Counted from the first letter of the stretch, positions 9,089-20,022 are shown. The stretch is DNA of 64,000 bases from Nocardia niwae NBRC 108934 = DSM 45340 (GCF_001613465.1 NZ_BDCK01000031.1:62001-126000), one strand, 5' to 3'. Program-made: numbers and translations. The notes: generated from the letters alone by a model not told the origin.

Positions 9089-10342
9089 ATGTCGCAGTTG
9101 CTCGTCGAATATCCCCTCACCGGCCCGCACGTCTGGGACAACCCGCTAGCCCGGGGTGCCGACGGAGTGCTGCGTTACGGAAACCTCACACCCGCGCTGA
9201 CCGAACTCCTCGATCTGCAAGTGCACGCCTTCGGTGCCCGCGAGGCCGTGGTGGAGGTCGGCGGCCCGCGTCTGACCTACCGTGAGCTGTGGCATTCGGC
9301 CTCTCGGATCGCGGGCGGCCTGCAGGAGCACGGCATCGGATACGGCGACCGGGTCGCCGTCCACATGCCCTCCGGCGCCCGGTGGGTGCAGGCCTTCCTC
9401 GGCGCTCTGCTCAGCGGCGCGGTGCCGGTGCTGGTGCACGACGGGCTGCCCGAGGCGGTGGCCGAGCGCGTGATCGCCGACAGCCGTGCCGATTTCGTGC
9501 TCGGCCGTCCGGGCGCCGAGGCCGAGCTGCCCGACGGCGCCGCCTACATCGATGACGGCGCGGCGCTGGGTGACCTGGCGCTGCTGTCCTACACGAGCGG
9601 GACGTGCACGCCCAAAGGCGTGGAGCTGACCAACGAGAATCTGCTGTCCGCCGTGCGCTCCGTGGTCGCGGCGCTGGACCTGCCGACCGACGGCCTGCGC
9701 AACCTGGTGCTGCTGCCGTTGGCGCACGCCAGCGGCTGCGTGGACCAGCTGTTGCCGACCTTCGCCGTCGGCGGCACGGTGGTCCTCACCCGCGATTCAC
9801 GCGGCATGGCCGAGGCCATCACGGCCGAGCGGGTCGACATGGTCTCCGCGACCCCGCGGATCTTCGCGGGCTTGCTGCCCGAACTCGCGGAACTGCGCGC
9901 CGAGGGGCTGTGCACCGAGGGCATCGCGCGGATCAGCAAAGCCGGTCATCGGGCCGAACGCGCCGCGTCCCCGGTCGCTCCGGTCGAGCTGACGGCCGGA
10001 CTGCGCGGCGTGTTCCCCGCTGCCCGGCAGTGGTCGGTGTGGGGTGCGACCGAGACCAGCGGTATCGGGCTGGCGGTGGACGACGCCGAGCAGGTGGATT
10101 CACCCGACGCGGCCGCGGTGCTCGGGTTCCCGTTCGGCGGAACCGAATTGGCGCTGTGGGGCCCGCAGGCGCGGGCGGGGCACGGCGAATTGCTCTGTCG
10201 CGGACCGAATGTCACGCCGCGCTACTGGAACGATCCCACCACGACCGCGGCGCGGTTCACCGGAACGTGGTTCCACACCGGCGATCAGGTGACGATCGAC
10301 GCCGACGGCTTGGTACGCAGGGGCGCGGTACACGCCGGATGA
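9089..10342 (+). CDS. AMP-binding (acyl-CoA synthetase-like) protein lacking the C-terminal domain
   Basis: 417 aa; family members are usually about 500-550. The N-terminal adenylation domain is present: A3-like P-loop SYTSGTCTPKG (residues 167-177, one residue shorter than the canonical SGTTGxPKG), A5 region VWGATETSG, and A7 WFHTGDQV. The chain stops shortly after A7 (DADGLVRRGAVHAG), so the hinge, the A8 loop and the A10 catalytic lysine of the mobile C-terminal domain are missing. The DNA just downstream is the coding end of the convergent phosphatase gene, so the missing part is not present in another frame. It is either a stand-alone adenylation core or a truncated, perhaps inactive, synthetase. 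Start ATG with GGAGGA upstream. Confidence 0.8.
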   Translation: MSQLLVEYPLTGPHVWDNPLARGADGVLRYGNLTPALTELLDLQVHAFGAREAVVEVGGPRLTYRELWHSASRIAGGLQEHGIGYGDRVAVHMPSGARWVQAFLGALLSGAVPVLVHDGLPEAVAERVIADSRADFVLGRPGAEAELPDGAAYIDDGAALGDLALLSYTSGTCTPKGVELTNENLLSAVRSVVAALDLPTDGLRNLVLLPLAHASGCVDQLLPTFAVGGTVVLTRDSRGMAEAITAERVDMVSATPRIFAGLLPELAELRAEGLCTEGIARISKAGHRAERAASPVAPVELTAGLRGVFPAARQWSVWGATETSGIGLAVDDAEQVDSPDAAAVLGFPFGGTELALWGPQARAGHGELLCRGPNVTPRYWNDPTTTAARFTGTWFHTGDQVTIDADGLVRRGAVHAG

Positions 10343-10349
10343 CGCGCTC

Positions 10350-11096
10350 TCACTCCAGCATTCGATCGCGCAATCGCGCGCGGAGATCGGGCGTCAGCCC
10401 GATGGTGGTGAAATAGCCGTTCAGGTCGCCGTGCAGCTCGCGCATCGATGCGGTCGCGATGTCCAGGTATTCGTCACGCACCCCGAGCAGATCGATCGAG
10501 AGTTCCTCGCCGCCGAGCAGTTTCGTCGTCATGAGGGCGCGCAGCGCGGGGACGGCCCCGTTGCTGAGCAGGTAGTCGGCCTGCACGTCGGCCTCGGTGA
10601 CGCCGACCGCGCGCAGCAGTGTGGCGACAGCCCAGCCGGTGCGGTCCTTGCCCGCCGCGCAGTGCACCAGCACGGCGCCATCGCCGCGCAGGACGGACTC
10701 GGCGAGCGAAGCGATGGCGGCGTGCGCCTCCGGCAGCGCCGGGAACATCCGGTAGACCTCGAGCATGTGCGTGTACGCGGTCTGGGCGGTTGCCTCGTGC
10801 GGCGGCGCTTCGGCCATCCTGGAGTCGAACGGCGTGATGGTCAGCCGGACGTCCGAAGGCAGCCGGTCGGCGCCGATGTGGTCGATCTCGCGCTGTCCGC
10901 GCAGGTCGTGGACGGCGCTGACGCCCAGTTCGCGCAGCGCGGCGTGGCCTGCGTCGTCGAGGCCGCTGAGCTGGGCCGATCGGAGCAGGACGCCGGGGCG
11001 GACCTTGGCGCCGTCGTCGGTGCGCAGCCCGCCGGTGTCGCGGAAGTTGAACGTGCCGGAGAGGAAGTACTGATCGGCGGGGGGCGAGAGAGTCAC
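10350..11096 (-). CDS. Tyrosine-specific/dual phosphatase of the mycobacterial PtpB type
   Basis: 248 aa. The N-terminal motif FNFRDTGGLRTDDGAKVRPG and the active-site loop HCAAGKDRTG (Cys146, Arg152) are typical of the PtpB family, which dephosphorylates phosphotyrosine, phosphoserine and in some members phosphoinositides by a cysteinyl-phosphate intermediate. Length is close to the M. tuberculosis enzyme. The Lys-Asp following the Cys loop is the feature that separates PtpB-like from eukaryotic-like PTPs. No signal peptide. Its stop lies 8 nt from the convergent AMP-binding gene, and its start faces a 414-nt gap. The presence of several Ser/Thr kinases in this window fits a phospho-signalling role, but no direct link is shown. 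Confidence 0.88.
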   Translation of the reverse strand: MTLSPPADQYFLSGTFNFRDTGGLRTDDGAKVRPGVLLRSAQLSGLDDAGHAALRELGVSAVHDLRGQREIDHIGADRLPSDVRLTITPFDSRMAEAPPHEATAQTAYTHMLEVYRMFPALPEAHAAIASLAESVLRGDGAVLVHCAAGKDRTGWAVATLLRAVGVTEADVQADYLLSNGAVPALRALMTTKLLGGEELSIDLLGVRDEYLDIATASMRELHGDLNGYFTTIGLTPDLRARLRDRMLE

Positions 11097-11346
11097 CGAT
11101 TCAGGCTATCCGCCGCGCGGAACGAAAAGGTGTCGATAGCGGATCGAACCCCGCACCATAGGCTGACCGATTTGCGCGGTTTCACTGTGGGATTTGCCAC
11201 AGGATTTGGGTCGCCGCCCACCGGGACCGTACCGTTGTCCATGGTCTGCAGGGCGACGGGGTGTCGCCGAGATCCACCGTCATAGCGGGATTTCCGGCCG
11301 ACACGGGCTGATCGCATACCGGTCCCGGTTGGGTAACAAAACATTC

Positions 11347-11359
11347 TTCCAGTCTGGAA
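11347..11359. promoter_or_regulatory. 13-nt palindrome in the 11097-11510 intergenic region
   Basis: TTCCAGTCTGGAA is a perfect palindrome around a central T. It is about 150 nt upstream of the TetR-like gene and 250 nt upstream of the divergent phosphatase start. The rest of the 414-nt gap has no gene that I can support; an AT-richer stretch (GGGTAACAAAACATTC, 11332-11347) adjoins the palindrome and could hold promoter elements. An operator role is inference. Confidence 0.35.
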
Positions 11360-11510
11360 TTACCCATCGAACCCGTTCTCAAACCCCGAAAACGCTCTAC
11401 CATTGGTGAACGTTGGACCGGGCAGCCGAGGTGTTTCCCGATGTTGCCCGCCCTGTTCAGCGAGTCGCGCCAACGGAGGTGCGCGAGTTCTTTCGCCGAG
11501 GGAGTCGTCG

Positions 11511-11993
11511 TTGAGCGCACGTGGAGAAGTGATAACAGAAATCCGGCTTCGACCTGCCGTCACGGACGCTGTCGAAGCGGCGGCCGCCACGCTCGACTAC
11601 AAGGGCCTGCGCGCGCTGCGGGTGTTGCTGCACGCCGGGGTCAGTGCCTACTGGCCGCTGGTCAAGGCCACTCCGGGCAAGCAGATCAGGTCCTACGAGA
11701 TGACCTTGCAGGCGCTGCGCGCGCGCTGGGAGGTCAGGGGCGGTTGCTTTCCTGATCCGATCGCGACGGAGTTCTACCGTGAGAAGGACGCGGAGGTCAC
11801 CGCGTTCCTGAAGCTGTGCGCCGAGCGGTCGGGGACGCAGTGGCTGGAGCCGGTGGAGGCGATCGCCTGCAACGTCGTGTCGATCGTGCAGGGCACGGTC
11901 CTGCGCTGGCTGGCCGATTGCAACGACGAGACCATGCTGGTGGTACTCGACGAGATGGTCAGCGGACTGGCCGCCAAGGCCGCGGAGATCTGA
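11511..11993 (+). CDS. TetR-like ligand-binding protein apparently missing its HTH
   Basis: 160 aa from TTG 11511, which has GGAG 6 nt upstream; a TTG at 11403 gives an N-terminus that looks non-coding, and a GTG at 11529 is also possible. From the AGVSAYWPLVKATPGKQ region onward (SYEMTLQALRARWE, then FLKLCAERSG, then VVSIVQGTVLRWLADCNDE) the protein resembles the C-terminal domain of TetR regulators. The N-terminus looks like helix 1 of a TetR HTH (AVEAAAATLDYKGLRALRV) fused straight to the ligand-binding part, with the recognition helices absent. It may be a decayed regulator or a stand-alone sensor. It is followed by the PLP-protein gene 44 nt downstream. Confidence 0.6.
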   Translation: MSARGEVITEIRLRPAVTDAVEAAAATLDYKGLRALRVLLHAGVSAYWPLVKATPGKQIRSYEMTLQALRARWEVRGGCFPDPIATEFYREKDAEVTAFLKLCAERSGTQWLEPVEAIACNVVSIVQGTVLRWLADCNDETMLVVLDEMVSGLAAKAAEI

Positions 11994-12036
11994 CAAATAC
12001 TGGACGTTTGACCAACTTGGTGGTTGAGTTGTCCTG

Positions 12037-13215
12037 GTGACCGAGACGTCGCCGATCGCGGGGCTGCACGCCGCCACCGCCGACCTGGATCCGCCGCTGG
12101 CCGCCCTCGACCTGTCCACGGTCCGCGCCAACGCCGCCGACCTGGTACGGCGCGCCGCAGGCACCTCCGTGCGCGTGGCCAGCAAATCCGTGCGCTGCCG
12201 CGCCGTGCTCGCCGAAGTCCTCGGCGCCGAACTCACCGCCTCGGGCGGTTTCGCGGGCATCATGTCCTACTCCCTGCGTGAGGCCCTCTGGCTCGTGCGC
12301 CACGGGGCGCGCGACGTGCTGCTCGGATATCCCAGTGTGGACCGCGCGGCGCTGGCGCAACTGGCCGCCGACGACATCGCGCTGCGATCGATCACGCTCA
12401 TGATCGACGATGCCGCGCAACTCGATCTGATCCGCGCCGCGGCCGGCACCGACCGGGTGCGGCCCCGGGTCTGCCTGGACGTGGACGCCTCCCTGCGCAT
12501 CGGCCCGCTGCATCTCGGTGTGCGCCGTTCTCCGCTGCGTACGCCGCAGCAGGCCGCCACCCTGGCCGGCGAGGCGCTGCGGCGTGGGTTCGACGTGGCG
12601 GGCTTGATGACCTACGAGGCGCAGATCGCGGGACTGCCGGACACCAATCTCGCGGTGCGCCTGGTGAAGCGGGCATCCGCGGCGGAGATCCGCAAGCGCA
12701 GGGCCGAGGTGCTCGACGCGGTCCGGTCGGTGACCGGCAAGCTGGAGATCGTCAACAGCGGCGGCAGCGGATCCATCGAGGTCAGCGTCTCCGATCCGGA
12801 CGTCACCGAGGTGACCGCGGGGTCGGGGCTATACGTGCCGACGCTGTTCGACGGCTACCGGTCGTTCACGCCGCGCCCCGCGCTGTACTTCGCGATGCCC
12901 GTGCTGCGCAGGCCCGCCTCCGATATCGCCACCGTCTTCGCGGGCGGTTACATCGCCTCCGGTCCCACCGGAGCGTCACGGGTACCCAAGCCGGTGTGGC
13001 CGCGCGGGTTGAAGCTGCTCGGCACCGAGGGCGCGGGTGAAGTGCAGACCCCCCTGTCGGGCGGCGCGGAACTCCGGATCGGCGACCGGGTGTGGTTCCG
13101 GCACGCGAAGGCCGGTGAATTGTGCGAACGGTTCGACGCCGTGCACCTGGTCGACGAGGACGGCTCCCGCGTCGGCGTGCCGACCTATCGCGGTGAGGGC
13201 GTCTGCTTCGGTTGA
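12037..13215 (+). CDS. Fold-type III PLP protein (alanine racemase/D-threonine-aldolase-like amino acid deaminase/aldolase)
   Basis: 392 aa. The N-terminal TIM-barrel region includes VRVASKSVRC with the likely PLP-binding Lys50. The PLP phosphate-binding region is EIVNSGGSGSIE, and the C-terminal beta domain includes GDRVWFRHAKAGELCERF, where the His and Cys correspond to the metal-binding pair of D-serine dehydratase-like enzymes. Substrate not determinable: D-serine, D-threonine or another beta-hydroxy amino acid. The start is GTG 12037, shortly after the TetR-like gene. The 3' end overlaps the convergent helicase-like gene by 31 nt, so the two transcripts are antisense at their ends. Confidence 0.82.
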   Translation: MTETSPIAGLHAATADLDPPLAALDLSTVRANAADLVRRAAGTSVRVASKSVRCRAVLAEVLGAELTASGGFAGIMSYSLREALWLVRHGARDVLLGYPSVDRAALAQLAADDIALRSITLMIDDAAQLDLIRAAAGTDRVRPRVCLDVDASLRIGPLHLGVRRSPLRTPQQAATLAGEALRRGFDVAGLMTYEAQIAGLPDTNLAVRLVKRASAAEIRKRRAEVLDAVRSVTGKLEIVNSGGSGSIEVSVSDPDVTEVTAGSGLYVPTLFDGYRSFTPRPALYFAMPVLRRPASDIATVFAGGYIASGPTGASRVPKPVWPRGLKLLGTEGAGEVQTPLSGGAELRIGDRVWFRHAKAGELCERFDAVHLVDEDGSRVGVPTYRGEGVCFG

Positions 13216-16200
13216 CCGGCATCGGTCAGCCGCAGGAACGCACCGAGATCGGCGAGTTCGTCCGTGGTCGCGGGCAGATATTCGGTGAGCAGCGGTGAGC
13301 GGATGACGATCGCCTTCCACATGGCGCGGCACAGTGCGTGGACCACACCGCGCGACAGCAGCGACGGCATGCCGTAGGGGGCGTCGGCGGGGCTGGAGGT
13401 CGTCATCGACAGCAGCACCACCGCCGCCTCCCGGCCGCGGAAGCGATCCGGGGTGCCCACCAGGACGTCCTCGATCTTGGCGCGGGCCAGCAGCGTCCGG
13501 ATGCGCCCCACCTGAGCGGCGTACGGCGCGACCACGAAGAGGTCGTGCGGGTGCAATCTGCGCGTGGTCGCGCCGATCGTCCAGGACATGCCGAGCAGGG
13601 CGCGGACCCGGCGCACCACCTCGCGCGCCTCCGCGGGCGACTCGGTGGCGTTGCCGTAATGGTCCACCAGGACGGTGTCCACTCCGGGCTGCTCGCCGTC
13701 CAGCCGCCGGGCCAGCGTGACGGTCTCGTTGGCGCGCAGGCGGCCGTCGTAATACAGGCGGGAGACCGGTTCGCAGACCGCCGGGTGCATCCGCCAGGTG
13801 CGGTCCAGGAAGTAGCCGCGTTCGATGGGCAAGGTCTGGCGTCCCTCGGCCAGCCAGCCGAGCACCGATTCGCCGACCGGGGCGGGGTGGGCGCCGCGCG
13901 CGCTCGACGCCACCGGGTCGCCGAGCAGCAAGAGGTTTCGCGCGCTCGCCGCGACGGACACGGCCTCGGCCAGGGGGAAGCGGCCCGCGTCGGCGATCAC
14001 GAGCAGGTCCAGGCCCGCGCGCGGCACCAGATTCTCGTCCGCGAAGTCGGCCGGGACGCCGCCGAGGACGCACCCGCTGATCGCGTTGTCCAGGAATCGC
14101 GGGTAGCGGGCGGCATCGATCACCACCCATTCCGGGGCGACCGTCGCCGCGTCCTTCTTGGCCACCAGTTCCGGCAGCACGCCCGCCCGCACGACCGCGT
14201 CGAGCAGATTCTCCACGGTGGAAGAGTCGTGCGCGACAACCCCGATCCGCCACTTGTTCCGGGTGATGAGCCGCTCCAGCACCCGGGCCGCGGTCGCGGT
14301 CTTCCCGGTGCCCGGCGGGCCCTGCACGGCGACGTAGGAGTCGTCGAGGGCGCACAGCGCGGCCGTGATCGCCGCGGCGTAGTCGCCGTGCACCTCGGGC
14401 AACCGGGCGTCGCCGCGCAGCCGGGGCGCGCGGCGCGCCAGGATGTCGAAGACGGCCGCCCGGGGTGTGTCCGGCAAGGTCATCAGCAACTGCTGCGCCG
14501 CGAGCTCGATCGCCAGTTCGGCGTTCTCGTCCCACTCCGGCAGGCCGGGCGCGATCGCCGAGGGCAGTTCGTCGTAGGGCTCGCACCCTTCGGGCAGTAA
14601 TTCCTCCAGCCGGACGGTGTCGTCGAATTCGGCGTCCACCGAGCAGCCCAGCACCGTGGCCGTGGCGGTGGCCCGCCGGCCCGCGGCGGTGACCATGCCG
14701 GCCGGCATAGGCTGGTCGTAGAAGGTGTAGACGGTGGTGCCCGGGGTGAGCGCGCTCGCGCCCGGCGCGCCGCTGGTACCGGTGCCGATCCGGCCGGTGA
14801 GGGTCAGATAGCGGCGCATCGCCGGGCGATCGGGGCGGCGATGCCACTTGGTGTCGACCGTGCCCCAGTCGGCGACCAGAACCCCCGGCGCGTCGGCCCA
14901 TTCGTCCACCGGGTGACTGAGCCGGTCGGCGTGCGCCCACCACAGCGGTTGCCGTTCGCGGCGGTGGTAACCGAGCGCCGCCGCCGTCATCGCCGCCGGA
15001 TGCAGCGAATCCCCCTGCGCGGCGGCGTATTCCGCGAGCGCGGCCTCCAACGATGACGGCCGCGACGACGGCGGCGGCGCGGCCTCGCCGGGGATCGCCG
15101 GGGTGTACCCGGCCGCGGGCATGGGCCGCGTGGCGAGCGGCTGCTCGGCCGCACGATCGAGCAGCCAATCACGCAACCGCAGCACGGTGCGGCAGTCGTG
15201 TTCGGCGGAGGTATCCGCCGAGCCGGGAAGCAGTCGGCGCAGCCCGCTGAGCCGGTAGGAGGACTCACCGACGAGCAGCGCGCCGCGCACGATCGGATAC
15301 AGATCGACCAGAACGCCTTCGCGCAGCAGTTCGTCCACCAGTTCCTCGTTGACGCCGTGTCGTCCGGTGCAGCGCAGCAGCGCCGTGCGCACCGCGGCGG
15401 AGTAGTGGTAGACGTGCAGGTCCGGATAGATGCGGCGGCGCTGGGTCAGATAGTCCAGCACCTGCTCGAGCACGCGGCGCTCCGCGGCGGCGGCGCGGCG
15501 GGGTTCGCTCGAGCCGATCGGCCCGCGCAGCGAGAGATGCACCGTGTCCGGGCCGCCGACTTCCACGACGAGCGGAGTGCGACCGCCGCCCGCGATGGTG
15601 AGCGAGAGGTCACCGGGCGACGGCGGGGGCAGTGCCCCGAGCGCGGCCGCGTCGAGCAGAGCGTGGCTGGGCGTTCCCGAAACTTCGCGCCGCAGCTGGA
15701 TTTCCGCTTGGCGGCGCAACGCGGATACCGTCCGCGGCGGCACGCCGGGCACCGCGCTGTCGGTGGTGGCCAGCCGGTCGATGGTGGTCACCCCCGCTTC
15801 GCGCAGCCGGGCGCGGGCGGCGGACGGCATGCCTGCCACGAGCAGCAGGTCACGCGCGGCGGACAGGGCTTCGGTGCAGATCCGGCAGCGGCCGCAGGCG
15901 AGATAGCGGGGATCGCCCCACTGCACGGGCAGCAGTTCGCCGAGCTTCTCGTCCACGATGCGCTCCACCCGCCGCCTGCGCGCCCGGTACAACGGAAGCA
16001 GCTCGCTCAGCGCCTGAGCGCTGCTCTCCGCGCCCCGATGCAGCCGGACCAGCGGCGCGGTGAGCGCGCCCGAGCGGTCGAGGGCGTCGGCGCAGGCGGC
16101 GAGTTCGAGCGCGGCGGCGACCCGGTCGGCGGTGGTGGGCGCGATCCCGTGCACGGTGTAGCGCACCCGATGCTCCGCCCGCACCAGGAAGTCGGCGCCG

Positions 16201-16595
16201 CAGTGGAATCGGCCGTCGAAGAAGGCCGCGCCGTGCACCACGTGGGCGCCGGAGCGCAAGGCGGTGACCGTGCCGGCGTGCGTGGTGGTCAGCGCCGCGA
16301 CATACCGGCCGGGGTGGCTCGGGTCGTCCGGCGGGCGGTCGATCTCGACCACCGCGCCGCCGAACCGCGCGCGGTAGTCGTCGAGCAGGCGTTGCCGGAC
16401 GTCGTCGATTCCCGGCCGGGGCTCGGTTCCCGGTGCGGCGCTTCGAGGTTCGGCCGGGATGGTGCCGAGTTCGGCGTCGAGGGCGCGCAGCAGCGCGAAC
16501 TCGCAGTGCGCCGCGCGGACGAGATCGACGGTGGTGCAGACGACACGATCACCGAACACGAACAAACGCGGCCCTCCTGTGTCTTCGCGGGACAC
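13185..16595 (-). CDS. RecB-nuclease/superfamily I helicase fusion (TM0106 type) with eroded catalytic motifs
   Basis: 1136 aa, full family length. The N-terminal half resembles the TM0106-type RecB-like nuclease, including a cysteine-rich patch (CGRCRIC), then HhH-like repeats. The C-terminal half resembles a Dna2/Upf1-type helicase. Walker A is intact (VQGPPGTGKTA). Motif II reads LVIADAGRF where the family has a DEAG-type box. The stretch after LLLLGDP reads VASSA instead of a QQLPQ-type motif III. Motif V is GTPDRFRGREA, and motif VI reads VHALCRAM instead of NVAVSRA. In the nuclease, RYTVHGIAP replaces the expected Asp-x-Lys segment, although an upstream Asp (GADFLVR) remains. The reading frame is uninterrupted. 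I infer a catalytically impaired paralogue kept for binding or structure. Comparison is from memory of the family. Confidence 0.8.
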   Translation of the reverse strand: MSREDTGGPRLFVFGDRVVCTTVDLVRAAHCEFALLRALDAELGTIPAEPRSAAPGTEPRPGIDDVRQRLLDDYRARFGGAVVEIDRPPDDPSHPGRYVAALTTTHAGTVTALRSGAHVVHGAAFFDGRFHCGADFLVRAEHRVRYTVHGIAPTTADRVAAALELAACADALDRSGALTAPLVRLHRGAESSAQALSELLPLYRARRRRVERIVDEKLGELLPVQWGDPRYLACGRCRICTEALSAARDLLLVAGMPSAARARLREAGVTTIDRLATTDSAVPGVPPRTVSALRRQAEIQLRREVSGTPSHALLDAAALGALPPPSPGDLSLTIAGGGRTPLVVEVGGPDTVHLSLRGPIGSSEPRRAAAAERRVLEQVLDYLTQRRRIYPDLHVYHYSAAVRTALLRCTGRHGVNEELVDELLREGVLVDLYPIVRGALLVGESSYRLSGLRRLLPGSADTSAEHDCRTVLRLRDWLLDRAAEQPLATRPMPAAGYTPAIPGEAAPPPSSRPSSLEAALAEYAAAQGDSLHPAAMTAAALGYHRRERQPLWWAHADRLSHPVDEWADAPGVLVADWGTVDTKWHRRPDRPAMRRYLTLTGRIGTGTSGAPGASALTPGTTVYTFYDQPMPAGMVTAAGRRATATATVLGCSVDAEFDDTVRLEELLPEGCEPYDELPSAIAPGLPEWDENAELAIELAAQQLLMTLPDTPRAAVFDILARRAPRLRGDARLPEVHGDYAAAITAALCALDDSYVAVQGPPGTGKTATAARVLERLITRNKWRIGVVAHDSSTVENLLDAVVRAGVLPELVAKKDAATVAPEWVVIDAARYPRFLDNAISGCVLGGVPADFADENLVPRAGLDLLVIADAGRFPLAEAVSVAASARNLLLLGDPVASSARGAHPAPVGESVLGWLAEGRQTLPIERGYFLDRTWRMHPAVCEPVSRLYYDGRLRANETVTLARRLDGEQPGVDTVLVDHYGNATESPAEAREVVRRVRALLGMSWTIGATTRRLHPHDLFVVAPYAAQVGRIRTLLARAKIEDVLVGTPDRFRGREAAVVLLSMTTSSPADAPYGMPSLLSRGVVHALCRAMWKAIVIRSPLLTEYLPATTDELADLGAFLRLTDAGQPKQTPSPR

Positions 16596-16675
16596 CCGCT
16601 GCCGGCGTGCGCCGAATTACACACGGACCGCAACACTGTAGCTAGCGCGCCTGACCTCGGCCTACCCTCCCCGGC

Positions 16676-18463
<1,788 letters not shown>

Positions 18464-18525
18464 TGACCAGGAGTTTACTGCCTCGTGCTGGTCGTCCCGG
18501 CCACCGCCCCAATACGGTGAGACCT

Positions 18526-19380
18526 ATGCAACTGGACAACTCGCCCGCGCATCGGGATGCGACGCCGGATCAGCTGGACGTGGCGGTCGTCCAGTTCGCC
18601 CCCGCGACCGACCCTGCGGCCAACCTCGCGACGATGCGCGAGCACGTCCGCACGGCCCGAGAGCGTGGTGCGCGCGTGGTCGTCGCACCGGAATACTCGA
18701 TGTTTGCCGTGACCCGGCTCGACGAGCGGGTCGTCGCCGTCGCCGAGCCGCTGACCGGCCCATTCGTCACCGGCCTCGGGGCGATCGCGCGCGAGTTCGG
18801 CGTGTTCCTGGTCGCCGGAACGGTGGAGCAGGTCGCGCCGGGCGGCGACCGCATCCGCAACACTCTGGTCGTGCTCGGCCCCGACGGATCCCTCGTCACC
18901 CGCTATCGGAAGGTCCACCTCTACGACGCCTTCGGGCACCTCGAATCCGACGTCGTCGAGCCGGGTGCGATCGAGGCTCCGGCGATCTTCTCGGTCGGCG
19001 ATGTGACATTCGGCATGCAAACTTGTTTCGACCTCCGCTTCCCGGAGGGCGTGCGCCGGGTCGCGGCGGCGGGCGCGCAAGTGCTGCTGCTGCCCGCCCA
19101 GTGGATCCCCGGTCCGGCCAAGGTCGACCAGTGGACCACACTGGTGCGGGCGCGTGCGATCGAGAACACGATGTACGTCGCCGCTGCCGATCAGGCCGCT
19201 CCGCGCGGGGCGGGCGCGTCGATGATCGTGGGCCCGGCCGGTGCGGTGCTCGCCGAACTCGGCGACGAGCCGGGCGTGCTGACCGCCGCGATCGACCTGG
19301 CGTATCTGAGCAAGGTGCGCACCGCCAACCCGAGCCTCGCGTTGCGGCGATTCTCGATCACCGAGCGCGGACCGGAGTAG
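18526..19380 (+). CDS. Carbon-nitrogen hydrolase (nitrilase superfamily amidase)
   Basis: 284 aa. The catalytic triad is visible: Glu56 in VVAPEYS, Lys129 in RYRKVHLYD, and Cys167 in GMQTCFDLRFPE. The last motif is close to that of deaminated-glutathione amidase and omega-amidase (Nit) proteins, which hydrolyse small amides. ATG 18526 was chosen because the conserved first strand (DVAVVQFAPA) begins about 18 residues later; upstream GTG/ATG codons would overlap the divergent helicase promoter. It is followed 12 nt later by a phosphoribosyltransferase gene, probably in the same operon. The exact substrate is unknown. Confidence 0.85.
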   Translation: MQLDNSPAHRDATPDQLDVAVVQFAPATDPAANLATMREHVRTARERGARVVVAPEYSMFAVTRLDERVVAVAEPLTGPFVTGLGAIAREFGVFLVAGTVEQVAPGGDRIRNTLVVLGPDGSLVTRYRKVHLYDAFGHLESDVVEPGAIEAPAIFSVGDVTFGMQTCFDLRFPEGVRRVAAAGAQVLLLPAQWIPGPAKVDQWTTLVRARAIENTMYVAAADQAAPRGAGASMIVGPAGAVLAELGDEPGVLTAAIDLAYLSKVRTANPSLALRRFSITERGPE

Positions 19381-19392
19381 CGTTCGGAATCG

Positions 19393-20016
19393 ATGGTCTA
19401 CACCGATCGGACCTCGGCCGGTCACGCGCTGGGTGCGCATCTGGAACACCTACGCGCGGCGAACCCGCTGGTGCTCGGGCTGCCGCGGGGTGGGGTGCCG
19501 GTGGCCGCCGCGGTGCGCGCGGTGATCGGCGGTGACCTCGACATCCTCTTGGTCCGCAAACTGGGCGTGCCGTGGCAGCCGGAACTGGCGCTGGGCGCTG
19601 TCGGCGAGGGCGGGGTCCGGGTGCTGAATCCGGATGTGCTGGCGCACACCGGGTTGACGCCGAAGAAGGTCGACTCGATCGAGGCGCGCGAGCGCGCCGA
19701 ATTGGAGCGGCGCAGGCAGGTGCTGCGCGGTTCGGCGCGGCCGATTCCGCTGGAAGGGCGCACCGTGGTGATCGTGGACGACGGCATGGCGACCGGCGCC
19801 ACGGTCGTGGTCGCCTGCCGGGTCGCGCGTCTGCACCGGCCCGCGCGCGTCGTCGTCGCCGTCCCGGTCTCCTCGACGGAGGCGATGCGCCGGGTCGCCG
19901 ACGAGGCCGACGAGGCGGTCTGCCCATGGGTCCCGCGCTCGCTCGGCGGCGTCGGCGGCGCGTACCGGGACTTCCATCAGCTCGAGGACGCCGAGGTCAC
20001 CGCACTGTTGTGCTGA
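19393..20016 (+). CDS. Phosphoribosyltransferase-domain protein
   Basis: 207 aa. The PRPP-binding motif VVIVDDGMATGATV lies near residues 118-131, and the N-terminal loop LGLPRGGVPVAAAV is typical of the stand-alone PRTase family often annotated next to hydrolases in actinobacteria. The family fold is a type I PRTase, but these members have no assigned base and may act in regulation or salvage. It follows the amidase gene by 12 nt. Its stop is 6 nt from the convergent gamma-carbonic-anhydrase-like gene, leaving no room for an independent terminator. Confidence 0.85.
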   Translation: MVYTDRTSAGHALGAHLEHLRAANPLVLGLPRGGVPVAAAVRAVIGGDLDILLVRKLGVPWQPELALGAVGEGGVRVLNPDVLAHTGLTPKKVDSIEARERAELERRRQVLRGSARPIPLEGRTVVIVDDGMATGATVVVACRVARLHRPARVVVAVPVSSTEAMRRVADEADEAVCPWVPRSLGGVGGAYRDFHQLEDAEVTALLC

Positions 20017-20022
20017 CGGCGC

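Noticed and set aside
12976..15168. 730-codon minus-strand frame within the helicase-like gene
   Set aside because: Same strand, different frame, Arg/Ala/Gly-rich, no motif. The 1136-aa frame has recognisable family patterns end to end.
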